DNA of 64,000 bases from Trogon surrucura (Eukaryota; Chordata; Aves; Trogoniformes; Trogonidae), in contig CM036617.1 in NCBI GenBank assembly GCA_020746105.1, positions 34,501,898 to 34,565,897 on the forward strand, written 5' to 3'. Under the pieces are notes generated by a model. It worked only from the letters and a program-made list of their open reading frames with translations. It was not told the DNA's origin and ran no database searches. A program made the translations under genes and the position numbers. Below are positions 16,948 through 30,765 of the stretch, one piece after another (the stretch's first letter is position 1; each line of letters begins with the position of its first letter).

Positions 16948-19900
16948 AATTCTTGTTAGTAGTGAACAGTAGGCACTTTTCTTTGCCTTCTTATTATGTG
17001 CTTGGCATTTGAAGACTTTTCTCTGTTCTTAGAGTAATAGTTCTGGATGGACATAACCTGTAACATTTATCTGTTCTATGATTGTAGCCTTTTATTTGAA
17101 GTGTTGTCTTGAATAATTTAGACTTATCTTTACTCCTTATTATAAAATGAGGATTTCAGCAAATCGAATATTTACTTCAGAATTTGTTAAACTGCCTGTA
17201 TATTGTTAGCTTAGGAAAGCAAAATTTAAAATGCAATATTGTTATTGTGTTAAAACATACGTATATTCATGTATATCTACATTTCCCTTAACATGTTATT
17301 CATGTTATTCAAGTTATTTTAAGCAATATGCCAGCTCATGAAGGCTGTCTTTCAATATTGTTAGACTCTCAGGTTTCTCTGGCTTGGTCTTTCGCTTTTG
17401 CAATACTACCAGCCAGGCTACTTTCTTTAAAACAACTACGTGGAAATGAAAACCTCATTTATCCTGTGCTACAGTAACAGTTAATGGGATCCAAATAATT
17501 TGCTGGGTTAAAACTTTTCTAGCCTAATTTGTTTTAAAGGAAGACAGAGAAAGACCTCTTGAAACCACACCCTAAACTCAACTACCTTTCTGTTCTGAAG
17601 GGACTCACACAGTCATCGCTGACGAGGCCAGAAAGCACCAGCAGAACATTAAGTCTCATCGTGTGTATCGTACATTGCTGTAACAACTGTTTATCCCGAC
17701 ACACAGCAAAACAGCTTCCGTGTGATTAATGTGTATCTCCTAGAAAGAGATCTAGTCTTGACAAATTGAAGCGTTCGCTGCCTTATCGGTAGTTTTAGTG
17801 ATTAACTGCTCTTCTTTTGTTTTGCATCATTTCTAATTGGAATTTATTCAGCCATCCGGTGAAATGAATGTACTTTATATTCTCTCCATAAAAATACTTA
17901 TGCACTGTCTTCTTGATGAATTATATAGATCAAGCCTTCCAAAATGATTATCAGATCTGTCCGAGAACTTTAGCTTAATATGTCCCCGCAAAAGCGGCAA
18001 AAAATCCAAAATTCTCAGGGTGTTAAGACTGTGTGCCCTTAAATGTGCCTTTTTTACCACTGATGTGGTCTTGTTTTCATATTTAATTTCTTATTTTTTC
18101 TGAGCCCGAACATTCAATGCAGCAAGCTATATTTCTTGCAACTACAAAAATTACTTCAACCAAATGTATTTATTACCATGGTTATAATATCACCGTTTAA
18201 CCTTGCACTTTATTGCCAGTTGAAAACAACTCTAGCAAACAATCTAAACCTTATAACTTAAAAAAATTAACATTTATTTTTCTTTTTGACCAATGAAGAT
18301 GTTCATTGTTCTCTGGGTATTAGGGCAGTTTCTACATATCAACAGACATACAGCACGACTCATTTCGAGTGAATACCTTACATTTTCCCTGTTCCTTTTT
18401 TTATAAATTTTATTATCTCACATTGCTTTTATGATACTTTTGCATAAGTTTCTATATTCTTTGATATAATTTAACAAAGGTGAATCCGAGAACTGTATGT
18501 AAAACCACTGTCAGTGTTGTATGCAGAGAAAGTGTCTTTTACACAGAGGCCTTCCTGTCGTCCAAGGCCCAAGTTTGTCCAGTACTCTTTTTTGCTCTGT
18601 ACTTTGCAAAAGAGCTCATGTTCTTGTCTACTGGATTCCTGGACCCTTCAAGGGATCTCCGCTATTAAAGGCATATTCCTCCTTTTTCCTCAGTGTAAAA
18701 CTCACTCTTTCAATGCACGTGTTTAAGCGGACTAAACTTATCTCTGTTGTGTCTCAAATACTCTGGTAACTACAGAGGATTCCCCTACATCTGGTAATAG
18801 CTGAACTCTGTGTCAGAAAGAGCGGCTTGTGATTTCCTCCAATTCACATCCTGGTTTTCCAAAGCTGTGCATGGTTTAGCTGTATCCCCATATGAATGGT
18901 GGGAGGTTTGGAAATTGAAGTAAACCTCAGCTTTCCTGCCACAAAAAGTAGCTATAGTTCAATTATTTCTCTCTGTGTGTCTGTGCTGTTATGTAACCAT
19001 TCTGCTCTTATACAATTAAAACCCCAATATACTAGGACTACTTTTAATTCCTTATCAAATAACAACGGTAGTATGGGTCTTAACACCAATGCCCGTGGAG
19101 TCCCGCTATGAATACCCACTTAGTATGTTGGAGCTTCTTTAACAATCAGCTGTTGAAATGTGTTAGCCAGCCCTTAATCCATTTTACTTATGCTTTGTTG
19201 ACTATGTAGAGTATGAATTTTTTAATAAAGCTGTTGTTTAGTACAAAGTCCACCATGTTGCAAAATGGCCGTTTAATCTCTGAAATAATTAGTTATAAGG
19301 GCTCTGGTTGTTGTTGCGTTATCCTGCATCACTATCCTAGCTAAATGGCACAATTATAATTGCCCTTCCCACATAAACACGCTATTTATCTGTTTAAGCC
19401 AACGGCCTTCACGTCTGAGTTGATTAATCTCTAGTATTTGAAGCTTTGCTTTTCCTCAGTCATCCTCAAACTTGTAGAAATTTAGTCACACCGAAACCTG
19501 CATTCAGTTTCATATGCACAGCACCACATTTTACACGTTCTTACATGCATTTTGTACGTTTCTGATTAAACAGAATATGTGTCATGCTGTATTTACATAT
19601 TTTCCCATGTGCAGCATTTCCAATTTAGCATTTAATGTTTAACAGACAATAAATATAAGGAAGGCATAAACATTTTACTAGTGAATTGCAGTTAATCAGG
19701 AGAAAACCTCATCTGGGAAAAAAACTCAGCTGTAACAAGGAAATATAAATTACTGCCTTCCCTAAACCATCAGCATTCTGTACAATGTATGAAAAAAAGA
19801 AGTAGATGTAGCTTTTAATAAAATGTCTAATTCCAGCAAATCCTGGCAACCTGCTAAGGCAGATTTTTCTTGGTGCAGTGTTGAATAGAGGCAGGTTGAT

Positions 19901-20802
19901 TTCAGGGCAATTTTTTCTCTTAGCAAGCAAGCAGTGCACAGAGTGTAGGAGAGTGATTTGTGTTTTTTGGGGGCTAACTCGGTGGATGCACTTTGTGTTC
20001 TTTACATAAGGCTCTCTCAGCTCCCAGCGGAGGAGCGCGCTGCCAAACCCGTAACAGTCACTTCTGAGGATGGGTGTGGGGCTGAGGGAGGAATTTCTGG
20101 CTTCAGTGCTCTGCAGGCAACGGGAAGAGGAATGACTGTCCACCCTGAAAAGCAAAACAGAGAGCATGCAGCAACCAACGAGTAAATAATTGAAAGTGTG
20201 GAAAAAATTCTCAGCCAACAAGTCCTACTCACTGCTTAGCAAAAGTTCGAAGCACAGGAAATCGAGTTTATTCCAACAATACAGTGTAAATGAGTAGGGA
20301 AATACTGGGGGAATGCCACACACAATGAGGAAGCAATACAGCCAGTGGATCATGCTGTGTGCTGGAGCAAATGTAGTGAGCGGGACTAAAGGGAAGGATT
20401 TCCCCACGCTGTAAGCTCCGCATGAAACCTTTTCACGTGACGCGATGACCTCAGGTGCTGAAGCAGAGGAAATGTGCTAGATAATGCAGATGTACCTGCT
20501 AGGATCTTTGCTCTCATCAACGCTACACGTGGTGCACAACAGAAGAGGGAAGGTGGGCTGAGGAGAGACACTGATGTTACGTGCTTTGCTTCTGTTGCAG
20601 AGTTTGCTTTGGCCCTCAGGTGAGTCATTTGCAGAGAGCCATCTGTGTACGTGAGACAATAAGTAACACATGCTATTTCTCTATGGTTCATATATGATGC
20701 TTCAGAGGAAGAAGTAATCGTGGACACACCATGCATCGATGGTATATCATGCTGCTGAGGGTAAAAAAAAAAACCCCAACCTTTCATAATGCATAACTGC
20801 AG
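16948..20802. other. Intergenic DNA after CCDC122
   Basis: 3.9 kb without a recognisable repeat or exon. Sequence between about 19140 and 19460 is rich in AATTA/TTTAAT-type motifs and looks unlike decayed repeat. It may be a conserved non-coding element, which I cannot test. A 170-codon minus-strand frame at 19709-20221 shows no family resemblance and is treated as chance. Confidence 0.4.
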
Positions 20803-21599
20803 GCATTTCAATAGAGCCAAGTGTAGGGTTCTGCATTTCTGTCACGGCAACCCCATGCAACGCTACAGGCTTGGGGAAGGGTGGCTGGAAGGATGTCTGG
20901 CGGAAAAGGACCTGGGCGTTCTGATCGACAGCCGGCTGAATATGAGCCAGCAGTGTGCCCAGGTGGCCAAGAAGGCCAACGGCATCCTGGCCTGTATTAG
21001 AAATTGTGTGACCAGCAGAAGTAGGGAGGTGATTGTTCCCCTGTACTCAGCACTGGTGAGACCGCACCTTGAGTATTGTGTTCAGTTTTGGGCACCTCAG
21101 TATAGCAGAGATATCGAGGTGTTGGAGCAAGTGAAAAAAATGGCAACAAAGCTGATGAAGGGCCTGGAGAATAGACCTTACAAGGAGTGATTGAGGGAAC
21201 TGGGGACTATTCAGTTTAAGGAAGAGGAGGCTGAGGGGGGACCTCATCATGCTCTACAATCACTTGAAAGGACATTGTAGAGAGGTTGGTGCTGGTCTCT
21301 TCTCACTGGTAATTAGGAACAGAACCAGGAGGAATGGTTTCAAGTTGCAACAGGGCAAGTTTAGGCTGGACATTAGGAAGAAATTCTTCACGGAAAGAGT
21401 GGTCAGACACTGGAACAGACTGCCTAGGGAGGTGGTTGAGTCGCCATCCCTGGATGTGTTCAAGTGTCGCTTAGATGTGGTGTTGGGTGATATGGTTTAG
21501 GGGTGAACTTGTAGTGTAGGGTTAATGGTTGGACTCGATGATCCCAAGGGTCTTTTCCAGCCTGAACTGTTTTATGATCCTATGATTCTATTATTCTTA
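20803..21599 (+). repeat. CR1 LINE, ~800 bp, with decayed ORF2 C-terminus (plus)
   Basis: This covers the last part of CR1 reverse-transcriptase ORF2. Typical strings appear: [44 protein letters not shown], and then [19 protein letters not shown]. The frame is broken by a TGA at 21188-21190 and by a single-base indel before about 21240, so it is inactive. The 3' end reads GGTTGGACTCGATGATCCC and finishes in the tail CCTATGATTCTATTATTCTT. It lies between CCDC122 and the putative ENOX1 promoter. Confidence 0.93.
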
Positions 21600-24500
21600 C
21601 CCAATTTTCTGAAATGCATGAATATATCATTATCAAAGTAATTATTAGATGCTTTGTTAAAATGTGGCTGCAGCGTGTAGCTGTGAGTCAGCTGGAGGCA
21701 GTGACTACCTGAGGAATTCCAAGCAGTACTGAAATGTTTTTAATTGTCTACTTTGCAGGAGGCAAACACTTTCCCAAGGGCAGGGTTAAGGCAGTGCAAT
21801 GAGCGGCCTCAGAAACGTGGATCAAGCAAAAGTAGTTCACAGCCCACTTTAAGTACCACACGCATTTCTTTCACTTGGATTTTTCTAGCATTTAGAGGAA
21901 GCAACATGCAGCGACCTGTTAACAAACTGAAGAGAAAAACAAACCACAAACTGCAAAGGACAAAGCACAATAAACAAACAAAACCTTTACCCTCCCTGCC
22001 CCCAAAAAGAAGGATAATTGCACTGCACGTTTGCCATCCGGATGAAAGCAGACAGAGGAGACAGCGTTATCATGTCACTAAATATAATTCTGGTTGAAAA
22101 AGGTTGCTACAATAGTCATAGAATCATAGAATTGTCAGGGTTAGAAGGGACCTTAAAGATCATAAGCAAAGGAGGGTGCTCCGTGCTGAACAGAGATTTC
22201 TCCTGTCAGGAAATTACATGAGCGTTTCTACATTTTGCAGTAGCTTTTTAATTTAATATTGCCCAGTTTTACATAATTCAGTACAACCCTCTCTAAATCT
22301 TTCCAAGAGCAGCAAGCTTCTTAATCTCTCATTTTACTTTAAATTTCGTATACCATATATTCAATACTTATTGACAGAATGTCACATAAAAGCTTTAATG
22401 GTGTTGGGATCATCTACACATTACATTAAATAACATAATATATAATTTGCGGTGTTCTCAGCAGTTACGAAGTCTTTTCTGGAGAGGACCTAGCACCAGC
22501 GGTTTGAAATGCAGTTGCTTTTTTTTCCCCATAGACAATAAAGTCTAATAGTTCCCTCTAGTGGTGAAATGTCTTTTTACATGGTAAAGGCACCTTCATG
22601 CTGTTTCGATTTGAAGGTCAATACTTTCGGAGAGAAAGTGTTTCTACAGAAAACGATGAATACTCCTAAATGATATTTGGGTTCTAAATAGATAACATGA
22701 AAAGGAGATGCTGAGAATTCTCTTACAGTTGTGAACAACAACTGGAGGATTCGATCTATATATTCTTAACTGTTGATGTGGTATTAGAAGACTTGGCAAA
22801 TTTTCTCAGATCTCTTCTGATCTGATTTGTAATGCAAAACCCACTAGAAATAGAAAGACAATATTTTTTTCTTTAAAATAATTTTTAAAAAATGGTTTTG
22901 TGAGCTAAAAACAGTCATGTACAAACTTTTCCTTAGGTCACTTCCTTCTCACTGAGAACTATTCTCTTTAAGATCATTGGCTTCCTGCTGTTTGCTGAAA
23001 AAATGTATTTAAAAAGGATTCGGTCAAACATACAGGTGATTAAAATTGATGATAGCTGGCAGTTATGGCTTTACAACATGTTACATAAACCCGTGTTTTT
23101 AGGCTTCTTAAACAACACTGCCTGGGCTGAATCTTTTGGCTTGAAACTGCAATTCTGTCTGGAGGTTGGTGTTCTGGAAAGCTTAAATCTAAGGTATGAA
23201 TGTCATCGCTTGAGGCTCCCAATATACTTGACAGGAGAAAGGCATCCCGCAGCCAATTCAGTTCTTGCACGCCCTGTGGCAGAGTCTGGCTCTCTGCAGA
23301 GGAATCCTAGAGCAACTATCTTTAATCTGAAAGACTTAATTAAATGCCTATTTTGTGCAAGATAAGTGCAGAAATAGCACAGCCAGTCTCTGTTTACCCA
23401 TATTTAAAGGTTTATTTTATGCATACGTGCTCCGAAACAAAGGATTAAACTTTGGCACAGGTTTTTGAGGGGAGAAGGAGTTCAGTTTCAGGCTAACTAC
23501 CATGTAATTTCCTACTTTTATCACCTTTCTCTTTTTCAGTACTGGCACAGAATTCTAATCTATTGAAACCTGACTTTATAACACCCATATAAAATTTACA
23601 TCAGTAGACCAGTGGCCTGCTCAACCAACTTGGATAAAAGTTATCTGGGTCTCGTGATTAAAATTTTACCCCTGGGTTTTGTCATATCTGCAGCAGTTAC
23701 AGACTGGAATGTCCTGCTCCGGTGCATACAAATACGCTATCTACCTTTTGTGCATCTCTGCTGAAATTATTGCCATCTCTCAAATTATGAGTTCATACTG
23801 TTCCTAAGACTTTTTTAATTGCTTATGCATTTAGATTAGGTTAACTGATGCAGCTGGAAAAAAAACCAAGCAATTTGACACAGAGACTTCAGGTGTCTGT
23901 TTTTTTTTTTTTTTACCCAATTACATCTGTTGGTTCTTTTGTTACAGTCATGGAGTGAAAGAAACACTTCTAGGGGATGTTTCATCTGAAGTGCTTTATA
24001 TAGTTGCATTGGGATGACAGGAATTGTGCCTTAAAAAGTCCTATTTCTCTTAAATGCCTGAAAAGGGAGTGAAGGGTCACTAGGTCAGATGTAAATAACT
24101 ATATCCTGATGTCTAAAGCTCCGTAAGATGTATCCAAGTCCTGTATCCTTACGCCACCACAGCCACAATGGCATTATTACTAAATGTTCAAAATTCCTTT
24201 ATTTTTGCCCTTTATTGTCTTATTACTGGCCATATATATTTCTCTGTATTTTTCTAGCTTTCCCTATTGATTTCCTGGACTGTAAGCTTCTCATTTATGT
24301 ATTACATTCAGTGTCACATTTTCTATATGTTACACTGGGGAGCAGTGGGAGGCTAGTTCTAACAGCCATTTCCATTTTCCATGAACCGAAGTAGGCTTTT
24401 AGCTAAAGATTTCCTCTTTCTTGTTGGCGTAATCTGTGGTTTTTTAAGCATCTTTTTAGCTTCTCTCATAGAACTCCCATTTTTCATTTGCATTTTTTCT

Positions 24501-27500
24501 CATCTGCTTCTCCCCAGACAAATTCACCCGTAATTTCATCAGCCATGAGAAATTAGCCATCTTGTGACACCAGCTACTGCGGAAGGGATTCACCTTGCCT
24601 ATCTTGGACGCATATTTAGAATTTAGTAACTCACTTTCTGGTGGTGCCTTGCCCTTTGCATTGACTATGGAGGGGATCTGGGTGGGAAGAAACCTACCTT
24701 GTGGATAGCTGATGTGAAGGGAGACAAAACATCCTAGAGCTCTAAGGTAGGTGGCACGACTTGCCTTCTTAGCAGTGCCTATTTCCCTCTCTTGCCTGCA
24801 GAAAGAGTCCAGGGCAACTAGTTCTAAAGTCATGGCAGATGATTAAAATTACAGGACATAAATCCCATCTGTCATCTCCAGTTATCCCGCACCAACTCCA
24901 GGCCAGGATTTAATACAGCTCTATCCATCGTAGCGAGGCCATAATTGAGTTACCCTGTATTGAGAGCAGTAATACTTTCCGTGTTAAAGGATCACAAGGA
25001 ATAATTTTAGAAGCTCTAATAAGTTGTGTGACCTCCACGATACATTTCTGAAATTGAATTCTCCCGTGGCAAGACAATTGCTCCCCCGCAGTCTGCCTCG
25101 CACTGCAGACAAGTCATAAGGAATAATTCTGGTATGGTTTCATGGTCTATAAAGACTCTCCCTCCTTCCCACTCTGCTGTATTCTTTTCTTGTCTTCTGT
25201 GCTTTAGCACATTGACAATTAGTTCCTGAATTATTTGGATATATGGACCAGCTAGCAGTTTCTTTGTAGTACTACTGCTACATCATTCACTACTGTCACC
25301 TCCTCCCCTAAACAAATTTTATCTAAAGATCTTTAGCATTCCAGTCACGGGAGCTCTCTCACTAGTTGCCAGTAATACTCGCATCAGTGAGAATTTCCAG
25401 TCTCTTCTTTGTAACTTAGTCTTTTAAAATTAGTACCTAATGACCAGAAAAATGCTGAGCAGTCCCTTGAAAATGAGGATGAAGTTGGAAACATAGCAAA
25501 TGAATTTAGACAAGGGTAGCAGGGGAATATGAATGGGAGATAGACACAGGCTGCAATGAGTGGAAATAAAAGAGATTGGGGGAAGGAAGAACACGAGTAA
25601 ATAAGCCTGTGTTCTTTTTATACTACAGAGCCTGCAGTGGAACATGAGTTTCCTAAATCTGAAAATTCTCCACTGTCAGCAGATAATCTCATCTTGCTCC
25701 AGCTGCTGGGCAGTCACAGTCTGCAGTACTGTCAGTGTCCATTAACTCATGTGACACAGACCTGTGCAAAAGTTATAAAGTACTGACCCTGGCATTGACT
25801 TGAAGTATCAGCAGCATCTCACAAGGTTACTTTTATTTTATTTTTTTTTAACTCATTCTTTGAACTAAGCTATGGGATTTGCTTGATGTTCAGTTTCCCA
25901 TGAGATGTCTTTCTCTTCCTCATTGTACCTCCAGTGCAAAAACTGCTTAAATTTTTTAAGGCAGTAGTTGAAGAGGTAGCACCCAGATCCTGTTGCTGCT
26001 CAGCACTGTAGCTACTTCTTCACTGTGTGACCTAATAGCGAAGGTGTAACTCAACATCTTGCTGTCTTCTGCACCAGGAAAGAAAAAGCTTGAAAGTCCA
26101 AAGTGGAAGAGAACTTTTTTCATTTTCATTGGTGTAGAGTAGTTCCTACCCCTCTAATAAACTTGAGATCTGTTTTAAGATGCAGACTTTGAGTTTGGGT
26201 GAGGAATTCTATGGCTGAACTTTGAAACATACCAAGATTAAGGCTTCTTACAGTAGCATGTGGAGATGCAAGTCAGCTCAGTGTAGTTGTTGTCATTTCC
26301 AGGCTTGCTTCTGAGAGAAGCTGTATGCAGGAAAGATTTGATCTTCTAGACAGGAAAAGAATGTTTTTCAACAGATTGTTTGCATAAATGCTCACAAACC
26401 CCCACTGAATTGCTGGAAAATCTCATTTCTATAGCCATACCCATTTTAATGAACTTCTCCTTTGTAATTATTCAATTATCCATCCTGCTGCTCAATAAAA
26501 CCAGCATAACAATGATTTAACACAGCACTGCAGCAATTAGCACTCACAAAACAACAAAGAAACACCTCACTACTCAAAGAGGGATCAAAGTATGAAATCA
26601 AAAATGACTCATTACAATCGTAGTAACACCACTTCAGTTCTTAACAGTAGCGATCACAATGTTTGGTGGTTTTGACTCCTTTCCCTTTATATCTAAAGAG
26701 AAGCTATAGAGCATGCTTACTCCATTTGCAGAAATATGGTAATTAAGAATTTCAAAGCCTTTTTGGTTTTCGGTGGAAAATCAGGAGCTAATAAATAAGT
26801 TGCTGATTTACTGATGGTTTTGAATAGTCTAACTCCATTCACTTCAGTAACTTTGGAGTTGAAAAGGGAACTGTATGTTGTCAGTTACCCCTGTAGGTAG
26901 TTTAGCTGCCACTTTTAAAACTTAAATCTAGTTTGCTTTGCTTTCATATTGCGCAGGCAGCTGCAGGTGGCTTTCTTTCCGTTTGAATGGCTTTGCAATG
27001 TTTCAGGTTTTGTTCTCAGTACTTTTTTGTTTGTTTGTTTCCTTAGTCTTACATTATATTACTAGCTGATGGCACAGGGGATTTTGACTACTTTTTAGGT
27101 TATTGGCAGCAGAGACATTCTTAACCATGCTTATTAGACCTTCAAGAGTGCTAATTTTCTCATACAAAGGGAGTGTTGAACTTTCATTAGTGTGTTTCCC
27201 AAATGCTTTAATTTTCTGATACCATTTAGTATAATTATGTTTGCTTTTAATATGTAAGTGTGGAAAATAATGTACATTAGGAAACAAACAACACAAAAGC
27301 TGTCATAAAAGCATAAAGGAGCAGCTGATAAAAACAGCAACGCAACATTGTTTTTAGAAGCAATGGAACACAAGAACGGCTGACATATTGTGATGCTAAC
27401 AACTTTAATTAATGATCTATAGAAGGTCAAGTATAAATGAGAAAGAGAAGATCTGTTAATAGAAAAACATGTGCTAGTATACTAAAATTAGAAGTTCAGA

Positions 27501-28361
27501 AATGTGTGATAAAAAAAAAGAGAATTCTGATGAAACATTTGATTGGAAATACATTCGTTGAGAGTTTTTTCTCTCCGGAATGGAAAATGAGGCACACTTG
27601 TTAGAGATAACAAAAGGGAAATTTTGGCTATTGAGTCCAAATTACCAGTGTGAAATACGTGTCCACATTATTTCTTCCTCATTCATATATGACAACTGTG
27701 TTTAGGGCAGAGTTCAGGATGTGTTTGTTTAACCTAACAGTTTGAATCAACAGCTGACCGGGAGTACCTTTTCAGTGGGGATTTAGCAGTCATGAAAGCA
27801 AATGGTCTGTTTCGCAGCCATTAATTCTCTTACTTTTGCAGATATGCCTAATCGATTCCAACAGGCAATGATGTTCCTCAGTAGATACAATAGTGCAGTT
27901 CTTCAGTGCTGGAATTCCAAGTAATTTATTTGCAAAACACCTCCCTCCGCAGCCTGCATTTGGATGTTGTGCTGGTTGGTCACCCCCCTTCTCCAGAATG
28001 GCAAAGAGACTTTTAATAGTGGAATGAACAGCAACGCAGAAGAGCACTTGCAGCAAAGCTTGCTGAATCTGTGTAGGATTCTTCTTGCCTAACCTCCATA
28101 CCAAGCATGTAAACAAATAAGATAGATTTCCTCTGTGAAAAAAGAGGTATCTTAAGAAGGTAATTCACGCTCTCCTCAAATAAGTGTTTTGGTGAAATTA
28201 ATTGCTCTAAGAAAGAAGAATTGCCCTGCAGTGATGTCCTTCACCAGAGATGTCCCTTTTGTCTGTGTTGGAATTTGTCTTGTCTAATATTTAGCCATTT
28301 AAGTATTAGCTAGTGTAAGCTAATCATCTAGGCTTCTTGGACTGAGAAGCACATCCAAGAG
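21600..28361. other. Intergenic DNA
   Basis: 6.8 kb, mostly unique and AT-rich, with one short CR1 tail at 22116. The blocks at about 22250-22700 and 26380-26770 are relatively complex, with clusters of TAATTA/CAATTA-like motifs, and could be conserved enhancers. No exon is supported. Confidence 0.4.
22116..22163 (-). repeat. CR1 LINE tail fragment (minus), ~48 bp
   Basis: GTCATAGAATCATAGAATTG followed by TCAGGGTTAGAAGGGACCTT and AAAGATCAT, then an abrupt change to unrelated sequence. This is an extreme 5' truncation or a later deletion. Confidence 0.8.
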
Positions 28362-28998
28362 TGTTGATTTATAGCTGGCTGGATATGAGCCAGTGGCGTG
28401 CCCAGGTGGCCAGGAAAGCCAGTGACATCCTAGCCTGTTTCAGAAATAGCGTGTCCAGTAGCACCAGAGGAGTGATTTTACCCCTGTACTGGTGAGGCCA
28501 CATCTCAAGTATTGTCTTCATTTTGGGGCCTCTCACTACAAGAAGGACATTGAGGTGCTGGAGTGTGTCCAGAGGAGGACAAAAAAGCTGGTGAAGGGAC
28601 TTGAGAACAAGTCTTATGGGGAGCAGCTGAGAGAACTTGGGTTGTTTACCCTGGAGAAAAGGAGGCTGAGGGGAGACATTACCACTCTCTACAACTACTT
28701 GAAAGGAGTCTGCTCAACCAAGTAACAGCAATAGGACAAGAGAAAATGGCCTCAAGTTGCACCAAGAGAAATTTGGAGTGGATATTAGGAAGAAATTCTT
28801 TACTGAAAGGGTTACCAGGCATTGGAATGGGTTGCCCAGGGCAGTGGTGGGGTCCCCATACATGGAGGTATTTAAGAGTTATGTAGGCATAGTGCTTAGG
28901 GATATGGTTTAGTCGAGGATTTGTCAGTGTTAGGTTAATGGTTGGACTCAATGATCTTAAAGGTCTTTTCCAATCTGAGCAATCCTGTGATTCTGTGT
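28362..28998 (+). repeat. CR1 LINE, ~640 bp (plus)
   Basis: It starts inside the '[14 protein letters not shown]' region (here 'TTTATAGCTGGCTGGATATG', already mutated) and runs to the tail AATCCTGTGATTCTGTG. ORF2 strings include [20 protein letters not shown] and [12 protein letters not shown], with frame breaks near 28725 and beyond. It is 5'-truncated and inactive. Confidence 0.92.
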
Positions 28999-30765
28999 GC
29001 ATGCTAAAATTGGTGCTTGATAGAGGTGGCATAAAACACCCTGTGGATGTGACTCTCTTCTCCATGTGCTTCAGCAGGAACCAACACAATTAACTTCAGC
29101 TGGACTTGAGACTCTTTCAGCTAAAACACAATATAGACGCAACTTGCTTTTAGCCGTGTAAAATATGTGTGTCTGGCTCAAATGAGGACACTGTTTTCAC
29201 TTAGCGTGTCTTCACCACTTCTTTTATTTTGGGCTACTTCTGGACACTTATTGTTGAAAATATCACAACAAAGAGTCTTTCTTCCTGTCTTTGTCTGAGA
29301 TAGAGCTAGTGACATTCGAAAGAGTCAAGGCAAAATAGTGACTTTTAAATTTCAAATTACCTTTTGTGTTGAGGTACTGCACTGATGGTTCTGCCAGAAT
29401 TTCCTATTAGAGTTTCTTATATTTAGAAATATACAGTTCCATCAACAATGAAAGAATAAGCTTAGCCCTCCAGAAAAAGTCGTTTTTCCATGTTAAATAA
29501 TTAAACAGCTCCACATGGATAGTAAAATTCCTTTATTTTAGGCATTGGTGTCTTGAGAAGACATTTTATATCCCCTCCATTTAAAAAAATGTTTGGTTTG
29601 TTTTACTGCATTGTAACTGGCTGATCTGTAATGAGATCTGCAGTAGTTTAATTTTCCTTCCTTTTAATGAAAAACAGACAAAAAAAAAACCCTTATAAAA
29701 CACAGAGAACTTAGCAACTCTGCTCAAAAGTGAAAGGCGGACAGAATCTGTGATATCGTACCCAAATTAGTATAATCAGAGTCATTTATTGTCCCAGAGC
29801 ATGTAAAATATGGCAGGGACATTACAGAAGACAAAGCCACAACTATTACCACAAAAGTACTCAGATTTGTAACCAGTAGTCTCTGGAGGAGAAGAAAATG
29901 TGAAAGTTGAAGCTTTACATGTTATAAAGATTGCAATGTGCTGCCATTCTTTAAACTGAAACAGTTAAATGGAGCAGTTCCCATACTTTTCCACTGGTTC
30001 CAGCGTGCTCCTGAATTCTCTTCCAGTTGCAGCTGCGGTCTTTTAATTCCTGCTTCTCGTGAATCCTGCTTTTGCAATAAAACTTCTGTCTCACACGCGA
30101 CACTTAGTGAGTTCTGGTCCCTTGTTTATGAACCACTACTCTTATGGCAGTGTTCACCCTGATTATTTTCCTACTCTTGTTTTATAATGATCACCAGGCT
30201 TTTTAAGAGAGCAGCAAAAATGCATTAGAAAGGGTGGCACTCGGATAACATCATTGCTGCTTGACAGTTTAAGAAAAAAATCATGTATTTTTGTCTGAAA
30301 AAAAGTCTGCCAAGCCCAAGCTGCCTCACAATATTCTGCAGCAAATTTGATCATCAGGATTGAGGAAAAATATTTCTCTGCACTGAAATTATTTCTTTTT
30401 TCACTTTCTTTGTCACCGTTGCCGTATCTGTGACTCTTCGATTCGGCAAAACAGTGCGAAGAGCAAAGTACAAAGTGTCTGTCAACCGATGGCCCAGCAT
30501 CAAAACAGACCAATTAGCAGTGTCCCCATCTGCTGCCTAGACTCATGGTTGCTCCCTGCCGGTTCCTGGAGCCAAGAATTGAACTGGAAGCTGTGGGTTT
30601 CATGCACAGCAGTGGTAGCCAGTTTCTCCAGTGCTACACATTGCCCAAAGAACTTCTTATAGGAGCTGGCAGATGGAAGTATTGTCAGCGCCCTTCTCAC
30701 AGGAGCCAGGCTTCTTCTCTTAAAACTTAGTACTGTTCAAGTGATTACTACAGAGGGTTTGGGGT
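28999..30765. other. Intergenic DNA
   Basis: 1.8 kb without a recognisable repeat or gene. An A9 run lies near 29679. Nothing else can be supported. Confidence 0.4.

Noticed and set aside
19709..20221. 170-codon minus-strand open frame
   Set aside because: No family resemblance, no matching splice signals recognised, and overlapping frames on the other strand. Length is within chance for 64 kb.
20789..21500. Reverse-transcriptase-like protein as a host gene
   Set aside because: It is the decayed C-terminus of CR1 ORF2, with a stop and a frameshift and flanked by the CR1 tail.
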